Shown: piece by piece, positions 1 to 11,850 of the stretch
How positions within the stretch are numbered: position 1 is the first letter of the stretch
Layout of the letters: each line of letters opens with the position of its first letter
From: Nereocystis luetkeana
Taxonomy: Eukaryota; Sar; Phaeophyceae; Laminariales; Laminariaceae
Length of the DNA stretch: 64,000 bases
Assembly (NCBI GenBank): GCA_031213475.1
Contig: JARUPZ010000025.1
Span: 5,405,676-5,469,675, forward strand
Direction: 5' to 3'
Notes under the pieces: generated by a model
What the model was told of the DNA's origin: nothing
Databases searched by the model: none
The model's input: the letters and a program-made list of their open reading frames with translations, nothing else
Position numbers and translations under genes: made by a program

Positions 1-335
1 AAGTAGTTTGGTGCAGTAGAGAGAAAGGGATTTCGTGCACGCAGTTTTCTGATTGGTCAATTTGTTTCGTTGGGATTTTTGAATGGTGGAAAATCCTGGT
101 ATCCAATACGACGGCACATAGCCTCACGCCGTCTGAGCACCAGTGGCATAGCCTTTTCGATATTGGCAGCACAAAACCTTACGTCGTCTGGGGACAAGTG
201 GATGAATCTAAGTTGTAAGTGGTACGGTACTGCAGTAGTATCCAATACCCATCACATAGCAAAAGTGAGTGTATCCGAGTTGAGAATAGTACGATGCTCT
301 GGTATCCATTGCTGATGATATAACGGAGTAGACAA
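1..335. other. Non-coding stretch, nothing recognised
   Basis: No convincing gene, RNA or repeat was seen. Open frames on both strands are short and overlap each other, as expected by chance. Confidence 0.5.
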
Positions 336-360
336 CCCCCCCCCCCCCCCCCCCCCCCCC
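336..360. repeat. Poly(C) homopolymer, 25 bases
   Basis: An uninterrupted run of 25 C (G on the minus strand). Long G/C homopolymers are rarer than A/T runs in most nuclear genomes. A second run of 19 C lies at 52363-52381 and 12-base runs lie near 46.7 and 47.1 kb. Exact length is prone to sequencing error. Confidence 0.9.
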
Positions 361-1975
361 AAAGCCCGACAAAACACACACGTCTCAGGGGGAGACTCAC
401 TATCATCTTCCCCCACAATGACAAGTGCTGACCTTCACAGTCAAGGTGCTATGCCATCAGTGCTTACCTTCGTTGAACTCCACCCACGAGGGCGCTCACC
501 TCACCATCAAAAACCAGACGCCAGACCACTCAACACACAAACCTACCAAACCCCTAGAAACCCCACAACATTCAAACCTCAATGACGGGCTCACGTTCAC
601 CTCTCCTCTCAGCGATGGCACAATGACAGGTGCTCACTTCAACTTGCCTGGTTCTACGCTCATCAGTGCTCACCTTTGCTAAGGTCAATCCGCTGGGGCG
701 CGCTCCTTGCCATTCGGCCTGCTAGAAATGGCAAGGGATCACTCCCCCGCATGCTATCATACGGAAGGTACCAACCATACTCTCATACAACCCCAACAAC
801 AACAGCCGAAATGCGAACATCTCACCCAAAGGCCCACTATCCGCCATGCAACCCAAACACCAGCCGATATGCACATTCCACGATTCCTATTGTACCAAGA
901 AGTCTAGGCGCTGAAGCATACAACCCCTTTCGTTGTTACGTGCCAACCACGCTGAGAACAACATGAACACGTGCAAAGATGACAACTCACACCTGAACCA
1001 CATGAGCAGAATGCCGGTATGCAGTTGTGCTTATATTACGCTGTTGATGTATTAAGATGATTTTCAGTTTGTGCCAGGTCTGTGTACTGTGTGTGTGGCT
1101 TCAGCTGACCCCTGCTCCACAGTAGAAAGCAAGCACTCGAAAAATATTGTCCGATGATCCCATGAGTAGTAACCAGACTGTGGGTCACTGTTGTCGCTTA
1201 ACATTTTTGTCCACAACTAGAGAGGACGTTTTCGTTGGTGCATACCGGGTGTGGCCCTTTCTGTGTCACTCCCTTCCATTGCATGCGCACCAATATTGTT
1301 TCGACGGACACTCACAATTACAACAACAACAACAGTGTACCACTACGAACAACAGCAACGCACGTACAGGATTGATTATAGTTGCGTGATCATCAGCAGT
1401 AATGTGACCGAATCGTAAACCACACAAATACCTTGTGGTGCACCCAACTGAACCAAGCACTCTTCTTGCGGCTCGCTTGCATCTGAATGGTTACTTTGTT
1501 TTTTTGGTTTGCGAGGTTCTTGCGCACCATATACTGAATTGAAGCAGGTCCATCGCTATCGCCACCCTTTCAGTTTCGAACATATCCCTCAACGCGTGCA
1601 ACGAAGTATCCCTCATACACACCCAGACAAAGCACTTTATCAACCTAACTCCCTCGTACAAAGCCGAACAACTCAATCTACCAACCCAACTACCTCACAC
1701 ACACTCCCTATTAAAGCAACGTATGAACCCAACCCCCCCCCTTGTTTTGTGTGCTATTGCACCGCATGGACGAAAACAAGTGCGTTCAAACACTGGCCTA
1801 GCTCGTAGTGGTAGTATGTAATGTATCATGATATCTTTATACGGTCCGTCGAAGGAATCTTGTCCGCTCTCACTCGTTATATTTCCAGCTACCAGTGGAT
1901 TTATTCTCTTTCGATTTGTCTTGTTTTTCCCTTTTCTCTTTGATTGTTTCCTTTCGTTTCTCTATTTCATAGGAT
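361..1975. other. C/A-rich non-coding stretch with weak internal repeats
   Basis: From about 480 to 960 the plus strand is rich in C and A and poor in G and T. Blocks at 417-476 and 622-679 are imperfect direct copies (both run from ATGACA through GTGCT to a CATCAGTGCT core). A short CAA run is at about 1318-1336. No gene is supported. Confidence 0.5.
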
Positions 1976-2640
1976 ATGTATGTCGTGCTTGTCGTATCTA
2001 CTCTGATGAAATGGCATTGCATTGCCCACTTCTGTGCTTCCTGCATACGTGGCAACGGAGTATCTCTGTGGCGTAGCTTTATTACCACATAACTTCTATC
2101 TCTTCTAGGATTGAAGAATCGGTACGAACACTGGTTGTGCTGGATTTCGACGGGTAGAAAGAACGGCTTAAAGCGAAGACCGCACACACAGAGTAGCGCT
2201 CATCAGGCTTTCTCTCTTTCAAATATATGGGCTGTTTATACTACCTCGGTATTCGGGCGCTTTGATTCCGGGATTGCAACTCTTTGTTTGTTCGAATGCC
2301 GACTGTGTGATAAAACTGTGTTGACATGCTGGTAATCGATGAACTGATGGCGGGTAGTTTATAACTACCGGTACTACTAAGCTCTGTATGGTACCAATAG
2401 TTTGGTGGCTACGTTTTTGATTTTTAGTTTTCCAGATTTTTTCTCTCTTTCACGGAAAATGTGCGTCATGCCTGCCGCACCCAGTATGCCGAGAGGGCCT
2501 TGCGTCGTCACTGGATAACAATGCAGTGTCTCCGTGACTCGGTCTTGTGACAACATAACTTGTACGAGTATTACTGCTGCTGTACTGCTGTGGTATTGAA
2601 CAATAATCACGGATATTACTTGTGCTGGATATCGTGCATT
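1976..2640 (+). repeat. Local tandem duplication, about 485 bp period
   Basis: The block starting at 1976 (core GTCGTGCTTGTCGTATCTA, then ACATAACTT, then TGTGCTGGAT) recurs in diverged form from 2461. So 1976-2165 and 2461-2640 are two copies separated by 485-490 bp. Parts of the same unit occur again near 27.8-28.3 kb, partly inverted, which makes this a dispersed repeat family. Any function is unknown. Confidence 0.6.
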
Positions 2641-2696
2641 CCCCTTGAAATTAAATAGTCGTTCTCTGGACCCAAGAGGTTAACATGAAATTTTAG

Positions 2697-2782
2697 TATC
2701 ACGGGGGACAATAGTAAAACCTGTATATTTAACCATTTTTACTAATAACATTCGGTCCTATTAACTATGGTCCCCCATAATA
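2697..2782. mobile_element. MITE-like element, copy 1 (diverged)
   Basis: An 86 bp block bounded by imperfect terminal inverted repeats of about 25 bp: it begins TATCACGGGGGAC and ends GTCCCCCATAATA. Its interior (TTTTTACTAATAACATT) is the reverse complement of the interior of the 29383-29491 element, so the two are copies in opposite orientation. TA at both outer ends fits a TA target duplication as in Tc1/mariner or Stowaway elements. No transposase is present, so it would be non-autonomous. Confidence 0.75.
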
Positions 2783-5700
2783 GAATACATCCCAGATGGT
2801 TGCATTTATTTACCCCGACGAAGAGCATATGTTATATTTACACGAAGAATCCATCCACGGGCTATTTCATTGGTTCGATGCATCCTCCATGTGTATTCGA
2901 CTGCAAGGAGGACGACACCTTCGGCAGGTGAACAGATCCATGGTGCTGACTCATACATGTAGGGCACAAATTGTACGAGCGCCTACTGTAGGAGATCGTT
3001 AGTTTGCGTTTTTTTCTATCATGAGAGCTAGCCCCCCTACTCGTTATTAGTGCTTGTATTAAAACTGTTTGTGTAATGCAGCGGCTCCTGGGTGTGATCG
3101 TGGCACAGCTCGTCTACTGTAATCCTCTGTCGATTGTATTCCTAGGCACTGCAAGGAGACGGCACATACCTTGTTTACTTGCCCTGCCGTGCACGGCAAG
3201 GACATCGTCTAGGCGCGGTCCCTACACGCCTGCCTGTGGTAGCACCACAAATCTGTTGACAGGACCCCTTTTGTTTATTCGGCGCCAACATCAAGCACAC
3301 TGTCTACAATTTTCGTAGGCGTTTATCACCACTGCAAATATATCGATTCCAAGCTCATGTTAAAAAGTAGTCGCACACCCTCGGCCAATCAACATTCTCC
3401 GTCGTATTGTACGGACGTCAACACGACCGCAAACAAGCGCTCGTTTCAAACTCGGGTTGATACTTACCTATTGGCTGGCCCACACAGATCAACCGCATGA
3501 CAGTGAGATTTGTGTGGTGTTAATGCGAGTTTTCTTGCTCTGTCGGAAAAAATCCAGCATGTTAGACCAACTCCCAACATATTATGGTGTCCTCGACATG
3601 GACCGCTGTAGTAACTACATTCACTACACCTGTAGATTTTTACCGTGGGTCGCCTATCTGTTCAGCAGTCTATAAGTATGTATACGTTCACTATCACCGC
3701 ATTAGTGGTCTGTTACGCCCTAGATTGTTGTCGATACAAACTTCGTCAATCGATCGTGCTCAAATATTAATTCCATATTACTGCTGGCGTCTCTTCTGAC
3801 GATGACAGTTTTTTTTCTGTTCACGTGGCATGACTCAATGTGTTGGTGGCCCGCGCTAGCTGCTTCACTGCTACGACCGGCAGCGCAAGATAGCGGGCAT
3901 TGCAGCTCCCAGCGGAGTCTGCCTAGCTTCGTTTTTACTGCCGAACATCCTTTCTTGTTCCTATATGTACCTTTATTACAACACCGTCTATGACCGATCC
4001 ACGATAAGCTTATTATATATCAGTGATAATTATTTTTCTACCTCATACTTATATATTTATTATACTGGTACAACATAGTAGTATACCAGCTGTAGGTCGT
4101 CACTAGATGTGAAATTTACTTCATAGGAATAGCTCGTCGCCGGCTCGTTAGTGCTCACCGTACTACCCTCGAGAAACGCCCACCCCGCGACTCGTCTATT
4201 GTTGCTGGCAGGCGCCCACTTTCGCCTTCCAGTTGTGTACTGCGACTTACACATGTTCGTCAGATTCCCCAATTTAGCTAGGCCAAAGCTCTACCGGACC
4301 AAAATCAATATCAGATTATATCACGTCCGCAAAACAAACATTACAGAACATCGTCAGATTCCATCAGTTCGTCGATCCCCCCAATTTTACTTAAAGCCTC
4401 CAGCCCCCGAACATCAGGTTCTCGTGTGGCTTGTTCCCCCCTACCTGCATTGTGCTCGTTACCCCATAATAACCACTTCCTGATCCTGTCTGAGTCGATT
4501 TCCCTGGATTCATCATGTTACGGCAAGCTCCCCGGAGTGAGCTGTCAACGTTCAGCTGACCCACCAATGTGGATCGTAGGTTGGACATTTCCGCAGTTAA
4601 AGTGGCTGCAGTGCTCGCTCAGGCGAGAGCGAAGCAAAAGATGGCGACATCCCCGTTTACGAGGGATGCATGTACTCGATTATGCCCGCTATCACGCGGG
4701 ATGAGGTGTACATGCGAACGGACAGTCGGTTTAGCCATCATTTCATTAATGTTTAGTCCTTTAGTTAACGTGGTTATTTTTTGCGCGTATTCTCTTCCTT
4801 GCTTGAGTAGTGTCTAAAGACACTCGGTGTTGGCCCACGCGCTTCATGCGCTCTACACCTTGGTCAGGCATGTTGCATTCAGCTGGCTGAACCCATCTGG
4901 CGAATGAAGCACCCATTCCACACCCACAAAGTATTCCGCCCATACTCAGCGCCCAACGGCTCGTGGCTGCATGCCTGGACTCATCGTACGTTTGATTGCT
5001 CCCACCCCCCTCCGCCGCAACATACCTGCCCCCGTCTACACTCCTGACTGTATTCGAGTTTGTCCTTGGGACTACGTTGATGGCTGTTGGGAAACAGCGG
5101 AAGTTCGACACAGTCCCGCCTTGACAATTCGTAGCACTTCACTGTTCAACCTTGAGCATATCGTAAGCCGTGCTTGTTTGCTGGGGTAGGCGCCGTAGAT
5201 GGTTCGTGGGATAATTTAGAAAGACATTGCGGTTTAGGTCCGACCTGCCAGGGGTTGATCGTATGGGCATGTGTTACAAAGGGGTAGGATCGCTGGGTCA
5301 ATAAATATATATATGACTGACGATGTTCCTCAAAAGAAATGAGGCCATTTCTATATACATATCGCCGATATATCAATCCTTGATGTGTCATGGTGCCAAG
5401 ACGATGAGAGTGCCCGTCGGGTGGCAATTTTGATTACACTCACGTGTCGGTTTTGGGTGAAGGTGGGCTATAGCGCTGCTCACTTAAGGAGCCTTTAAAC
5501 ATGCTGGATGCACCCCTATCGCGGCATGCATCTGTGGTGTACCTCACAATTGCTGTTGTTACTCTTAGGCAGACGTCTTTGGACTTCTCGTTCGTCCCTC
5601 TGGCGCGAGTGTGTTCCACATGAATTCGTTGATTTGGCGACATCTGCGACGCCCCTGCGCCAAATCGAATGCGCTACAGATGACACCTCAGGCAAAGATC

Positions 5701-5881
5701 AGGAATGTGTTTGCCGGCCCTGACGAGGGGTGTATCGTTTTCCTAGTACGGCGAAGACAACGCCACTGTGGAGGCAGCAGGTATTACACACGGGTACACC
5801 TATTGGAGTTGCAACTTGTGGCAGGATGCAACTCCCGCGTGTCTAGAGGCGACGTTTTTCGGGCGGATTTATTAGTTCGTT
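2783..5881. other. Unique-looking non-coding stretch
   Basis: About 3.1 kb with only short overlapping open frames on both strands and no recognisable domain, RNA or tandem repeat. C/A-rich strand bias appears around 4.27-4.48 kb. Confidence 0.4.
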
Positions 5882-6139
5882 TTGATTGATCTCTAAAGGT
5901 ATGGACGCAGCTGGCACGGGAACGCGTGGTTGCTCCAGACAATAATACGGAACTCATCATATATTATATATCCGAGCTGTCAAGCTGACTCGCCTCATAT
6001 GGAGCTACATCTAACGAGTGGTATTGGTGGGGTACACGTTACCCCGACATCTCAATACCCTACAGCCAGAATCCCTGTTCAGCATGGAACTCCTCAATCT
6101 ACGATGGATCTTACGGATCGTGTTCTTGAGCACAGTCAA
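5882..6139 (+). repeat. Dispersed direct repeat R1, copy 1
   Basis: Starts TTGATTGATCTCTA and matches 9776-10039 at a constant offset of 3,900 bp from position 5911 on. Only about eight differences are visible over some 225 bp, so the duplication is young. The shared segment has no convincing gene, and no terminal repeats or target duplications were found at its edges. Confidence 0.9.
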
Positions 6140-8035
6140 CATCCCCCCTGCTCACTATACACGACCATACTCCAATATCCCCCCAGGTCGGCAACACTGT
6201 AAACGACCCTACTAATTTCTCCCCTGCTCCGGTGCATGACAAGGCCCAAAATTGCAGGGTTGATAGATCGCAGCATCAGAATCACCTCATACCAAACTCA
6301 GAAACTCAAAAACCCAATCTGCAACTCAAAAATCAAATCCTCGAATCAACACTCAAATCCTTATATAATTATTCAAACGATCAAATCCAAAGCCTCTCTG
6401 TTCCAAACATGTAAAACTCTCGAAATCCGATGTCAGGTAAAAAGGCACTCTTCTCAGGATTCAGCCAGGTAAAGCGGCATTGTCCGCGGAATTGATCAAA
6501 ACATTTTCGTCCACTTTCAAGATCTAAAACGCAAATCGACTCGAACGTAATTGTAGAAATTCCAATCCTGCCGACAAATAACCAGCGGGTTAGTTACCAA
6601 AAACCGAAAACGAAAACATTCAATCCGAACCGTATGCGTCCCCTGGCATTTCAGTGTTCCGTCCTGCCAAACTCTTTCTCAATATTCCGAATTTCTATCC
6701 AAACCTCTCCTCGTCAGACAACATTTTCATGTGTACCGCACACGCCCCCAGGCGCTTCCTAGTCTCACTTCAGCCTTGTCAAAAACCTAAATCACCAAAA
6801 CCATCAGAAAAATACCTCAGGAGTGGTCATGCCAATCAAAATAAGATCAACTCAAGAACTTTAATGCTAGAGATCGCGAGGAACCGCGTTCCTCCGGACA
6901 AGAGTCTCCCCTTACCCCCTACTCCCGCCATAGATACACAGATCGCGACGGTAATGCGAGATAGCACATATATTTCCCCACTTGAAAAATGTATGACGTG
7001 AAGACCACTCGGAAAACACCAAAAACTCTCGTGGAATCCAAATCAACCGGAAACACAATTAATTCAAAAACAAAAACAATGAAATCATTCATCCATATTC
7101 ACAGGCAATCACATTTCATTAAATACCACCACGATACCCCAGACACTACTGCTGTTGCCTCCGCCGCGGCTGCCTCTCCGTCCGGCCTCGTGGCGTCGCC
7201 GCAGCTCGGGTCATCCAGCTTATTATCCTCCTGGGTGAATCAAACGTCGCCTCCGCAGTATTGACCCGACACACAGAAGCAGACAAGGGATGGGGCCTGC
7301 AATCGAGCGAATAGGTCTGCATTGGGTGTTTTGCTCTTCCCATGTGTTACCAGCTTGCCAACTCCTCTTTACCACTAAAGTTCCAAATGCCACTGCAAAT
7401 AATCAGATGCTTGTCAACGAGAATATCTCCTCCCACTTCAAATCTATGCATTCCTCGACCACTACATTCACCCGGATGTTTCTCTTTCCATTCTACTTCT
7501 ACTGCTGTACTCTTGTTGACTATTACCCCGTTCGCATTCGAGCATCTCGCCTTTTGGTACGTATCAAGTAGCATGGGTGGTCCTACACATCAACTCAGAA
7601 ACTCGAAAACGAGATGTCCGCATATGAAGATCTAAATATGTGGAATGCCGCAGACTAACGTGTTGCTGTACGTAGTAGGGCTCAAGGGTTCAACACATAC
7701 ATTATTTATTTCTTCTGTACTAGCTCAGTGCTGTTATCAAAGGGCGATGTGTCTTTGCGTAGTCATCGAGCTCACATCATATCTGGTTCAGCGTACCTCT
7801 CTTATACCATCAAACACGGAGTATTTTAATATACACCATCCCTTCCTTCCTGTCTGTGCGCGTGATGCTCAGACAATAATACTGTAACCTGCATTCCATG
7901 CCCATGTTTGCCCGACTAGGTATCAGTGATCTCCGGGGCCCTCCCCTCGGCAAACGCTACTGGTGTCTAGAGGCACACAATCATATTCATTCGTATTGTC
8001 TCCAGCGCGCACGCTCGAAAAGCGCAAATAAATTA
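6140..8035. other. A/C-rich non-coding stretch
   Basis: 6230-7130 is rich in short AACTC, AAATCC and AAAACC strings on the plus strand. 7140-7260 is a short GC-rich triplet stretch. No gene, RNA or clear repeat unit is supported. Confidence 0.4.
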
Positions 8036-8108
8036 CGAATTCGGCGAGTTTCGAACCCCCGACCCAAACTTGGGAATTATACAGCACTATCTGCTAGGCC
8101 ACTCATTC
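8036..8108 (-). tRNA. tRNA-like relic, tentative anticodon CCC, probable pseudogene
   Basis: The minus strand folds in the standard 73-nt register. The acceptor arms GAATGAG and CGAATTC pair at 5 of 7 positions. The D arm starts GCCTAGCAGATAG with the conserved A14 and A21 positions. The loop TTCCCAA puts CCC in the anticodon place with T33 and A37. The T loop is TTCGAAA with a GGGGG/CTCGC stem. Several mismatches in the acceptor, D and anticodon stems point to a decayed gene or a tRNA-derived SINE head. No CCA is encoded, as usual in eukaryotes. The glycine identity is tentative. Confidence 0.45.
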
Positions 8109-9239
8109 GGCGTAACTTAGAAGGAATGGACCACTGAGGTACTCAGTCACTGCTAGATGCGGGGAAAAGGGGTTGGATAGGGAAGAGCCGAGAGACATAC
8201 GTTTTTACGCCACATAAAATGAACGCCACGTATCGGTCGCAGGCATACAGCAAGCAGTATGAATATCATAACGAAACCTTCATGGTTCATTCTTCAATTA
8301 TTATTGCATAACATACAGATGCTTGTACCAGATACATCTTGGCATTGTGGTGCTCCGCAGGCTGAGCAACGCGATTGGCATAATGGTACTGTGTTGGGCA
8401 AACAACTCAATAAAAAACAACATCCAGCATCAGCGCGTATCGGCTTCCATGCCCAGTACATCAATGCAACTTAACTCGGCGCCAACTTTGTGCACTTACT
8501 TGTCTTCTTTACTTCATTCTCCCCCGAATCCTCAGCCACAACTCGAATTTTACGCTTTCGCATACACTTTACTTTCATCTCGTACTCGCACTCGCATCGA
8601 TGCCCAACCTGAGCCCTCGACCAGTCAACTATAAAACAGACAGACGTCATTGTCCTGCAATCGTCTACATACTAACTTCAATGAAGGAAGCTATATACGA
8701 ACACGTCCGTGCATTTTATTCTAATTCCAACATTCTCAATTCTCAATCGCAATGTAATGTCCGGATATTATCTACCACTCTTAAATCGATATAAAATCAA
8801 TCTAAAAACGGAAATTACCGACAGCAAACAATCAACAAAGTCAAACGTGCCTGTTGTTGCGGACGTAAGTCCTTGCTGGTGGCGCCTCGATCTCTTCTCT
8901 TTCACTCTATCTCGCTTGGGGCAGTGCATCCTGTCGCGCCCGTGCGCTGATCCCGAACAGCAGATGCAGATTCCCCCCTGCGCCCATCCTTATTCTCCTT
9001 CATCTCCTTCCTGGGGGGCAACATCCCCCCTCCATCAACCACCTGCGGGCGCTGTGTTTCAGCAGTTCAGGAAAACGATTTTGCCCAAAACACTTTCAGC
9101 CTCGCTCCCGCGGTCTCCACCTTCCACCAGGCTCCTCCCGGTGATACACATACTCGTTCTTCACCCTCTCTTATATTCTTACTTTCTACTTCTTCTTCGT
9201 CAGCGCGAAACGAACCCACTGATAGATTCAGGCAGATAC
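8109..9239. other. Non-coding stretch
   Basis: The plus-strand frame 8709-9425 (238 codons) is the longest plus-strand frame in the left part of the window. It shows no domain and ends in low-complexity alanine, so it is not called a gene. Nothing else is recognised. Confidence 0.4.
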
Positions 9240-9640
9240 CTGGCTATCCTGGGGTGTTGCAGCATCGACGGTCACGCGGCGGTCGAGACAACGGCGGCGG
9301 CAGCGGCGGTAGCGAAGACGGCGACTGCGGCGGCGGTGGTGACGGCGGCGGCGATGACGGTGGGTGCTGCGTGCGCTTCATCGTCGCGACAGGCGCAGCA
9401 ATCCTCTGACTGCTGCTGTTGCTGACGGTGCTACTGGAGGTGCTGTTGCCCCTGCAACTGCTGCTCTCCAGAGCCTTCGACACCAGTGCCAAGCAAATCT
9501 ACCAGGTCCGGCTCAAACTTGGCCCTGCTGGGATCGCTGCTGCTTCTGGTGCGGCATCTTCTTCTTCTCCTCTCACGTCCTTTCCACCAAAACCTCGATC
9601 CTCTCCGGATCATCAGCAGCAGCAGTTTTTCTATGTTCAT
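9240..9640. repeat. GC-rich trinucleotide tract
   Basis: 9270-9420 is an imperfect GGC/GCG/GAC triplet run, followed by CTG/CAG-type triplets to about 9640. It gives poly-Ala on the plus strand and Ser/Pro or Arg-rich peptides on the minus strand. The minus strand around 9431-9640 has a modest open frame containing FEPDLVDLLGTG, which might be a relic exon, but nothing identifies it. Confidence 0.6.
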
Positions 9641-9775
9641 ATTTTACATATTTCCCACGTTGGCTTCCAGACTAGACACGCCATCTAAACCAGACATGCC
9701 GGAAGGTTCCCACCTCTCTAGGTTGGCCTCGGCTACGCTTGCCAATAAAAGATCACCGGTTACTCACTAGTGTGT

Positions 9776-10039
9776 TGATTGATCTCTACAAGACTTAAGT
9801 ATAGACTCAGCTGGCGCGGGAACGCGTGGTTGCTCCAGACAATAATACGGAACTCATCATATATTATATATCCGAGCTGTCGAGCTGACTCGTCTCATAT
9901 GGAGCTACATCTAACGAGTGGTATTGGTGGGGTACACGTTACCCCGACATCCCAATACCCTACTACCAGAATCCCTGTTCAGCATGGAACTCCTCAATCT
10001 ACGATGGATCTTACGGATCGTGTGTATGAGCACAGTCCA
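9776..10039 (+). repeat. Dispersed direct repeat R1, copy 2
   Basis: Second copy of the block at 5882-6139. The first 35 bp differ by a few small insertions, then the two copies stay in register until the shared GAGCACAGTC, after which they are unrelated. Confidence 0.9.
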
Positions 10040-10846
10040 CAGTTCGTTTTCGCTATCTACTCGACGCGGCGACATAGCAAAGGTACGTGGTTGTCACTGA
10101 CGAGGCCTTCGCATTTACCAAGTGACTGCAAGGAGGGGGCTCTACTGGATGATACACAAGTATTTTTGTTTTGATTGATATGTCATTTTTCTGGTCGACG
10201 ACGTCGGCGACACGTTAGCAGCAAGACCTGCAACGCAATTTTGCGCCATATTTTTATTGGCTCGCATCGAAGCACAGGCCTCACCCTGCTTCGCTACAGG
10301 CATTGTGCTGTTGGCGCTAGCAAATTGGTTCACAAGCGTTGGTAGGTGAAACACCAACTGAACGACGGAACCTTACACTGTTCTTCAACTGCTTGCCACT
10401 ACTTCCTCCATCATCTGCACAGTAACCGATCGATAGACAACTTGGTCCCTATGCCGGGGTTTTGCCGACATATGTTTGGTGGCCGTTGGGTGGCATGGCA
10501 GTGCCGATCCTCAGACGATTCTCTTCTGGTCTTCAACTATAGGATCGAGAGAGGCCCCTTAGCTTCGCAGATGCGGCGTGCAATCGCATTCGGAGTGTTG
10601 CCTTCGTTCATGCCTCAGCCACCGAGCTCGTCTGCGTCCGAATTTTGGCATTCCGTGATTTTTGTTTGTTCGCCTTTGTTGCGGGTTTCCCAGTTGCACA
10701 TATCTTGACGGGGGTAACGGCAGTAGGAAGACTACGTAGCCTGTAGATATCTCCACACAAATGCTTGCACACAGTTGTTTGTTCTCTGCTTGTTTCAGAT
10801 CTGTGTATGATATCATACTGGAATATTGTCTGGGATGAGAGTCATC
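10040..10846. other. Non-coding stretch
   Basis: No gene or RNA recognised. Open frames on both strands are short and conflict with each other. Confidence 0.4.
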
Positions 10847-11100
10847 CCACGGTAGGGGCCCTCCAGAAGGTCCTGAGCCTCTCACATTAGGAGCTCAGTA
10901 TCTCACCCGATACAATACTTGGAAGAACTTTGTTCGCGTCACCCGACCGGCACTTCTATGCTAATAATAGTCCTAAAACGAATATACGAGTAAAAACATT
11001 ATCCTAACTCCTAGCTCCTCATTTAGGGAACTCAATCGGTCAGAAACCTTTGACCAAACGAGTGCAACCCGTACCGTGGGGTGACTTATGAATCTCATGG
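10847..11100 (+). repeat. Dispersed repeat R3, copy 1
   Basis: About 250 bp that aligns with 51885-52140. Shared anchors are ATCCCAC.GTAGGGG, TATCTCACCCGAT, CACCCGACC and GGTCAGAAACCTTTG, ending in CCGTGGGGTGACT. Identity looks like 70-75%, so this is an old copy. Its partner sits as an extra block inside the second copy of a larger duplication, which is consistent with a mobile repeat. Confidence 0.75.
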
Positions 11101-11569
11101 AATTGACGCATATGTCTACAGGGGCTGATGACGGGTGGACAGTGTACCCTATTTAATCCCACCCTTCCTCGGCGCTGTGATCGCTCTACATTGCTTTTTC
11201 TAAACCAACTATTATTGGTGGAGAATCTGACCATCGACTCCACGACTGTTAAGGCTCTGCTGACGACGTTTGCGCCTGATGTAGACTACATGGCCGACCA
11301 CGACGAATGGCTCCTCCTACAGGTTAGACAAGACATCATATTGAACGTTCAAACCCTCACCGAAAGACTTGTGCGTAATTGATGACTGCTCGTCGGGCCA
11401 AAGCTGGCATATTCACAATGATCTACACACATTCTTGTAAGGCGGTACTTTGGCGGTGGTGCACAGGATATCGCATTAAAACCTCCGTCTACCCCGTGTA
11501 TTGGTACTTCATATAGGATAGGCTGAGGTGTGTCATAAGTGATATATTTACTGTTCGAGTCATCTGAGA
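11101..11569. other. Non-coding spacer with one 84-codon open frame
   Basis: The plus frame 11128-11382 is uninterrupted but has no recognisable motif and no partner elsewhere. It is not called as a gene. Confidence 0.35.
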
Positions 11570-11850
11570 GGAGTTCCGCGATAGATAGAGGTTGACCCTA
11601 ATTTGTATGAAGCTCCTCACTTAAAGAGTTCCATACCTCACCCCCGAAAACTCACTTAAGCAGATATAAAATTGAATCTCGATGAATAATCCGGTGGCCC
11701 AAGTCTACAAAACGTTTTTTTCGAAATCAAGATTGGCATTCCGACGATTCGGGGTCGAGGAACACCCGCCTTTCAGAAACAAAATGACCGAAATGTGCTA
11801 CCTCTTCTATCGAAGAACGGGTCATAAATCTACTTGTTGGGCCGTAGTCC
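11570..11850 (+). repeat. Dispersed repeat R4, copy 1
   Basis: One of three diverged copies of a roughly 265 bp repeat (others 53630-53895 and 57985-58235). Shared anchors in order are AGAGGTT.ACC, GCTCCTCACTT, GAAAACT, TGGCCCAAGT, ATTGGCATTCCGAC and TGTGCTA before ATCG.AGAACG. No coding capacity or terminal repeats were seen. Confidence 0.75.

Noticed and set aside
3463-3480. U1 snRNA start (ATACTTACCT)
   Set aside because: Only ten bases match; no downstream U1 stems or Sm site were seen.
8709-9425. 238-codon plus-strand open frame
   Set aside because: No domain, ends in a triplet-repeat alanine tract, and its length is reachable by chance in GC-rich low-complexity DNA.
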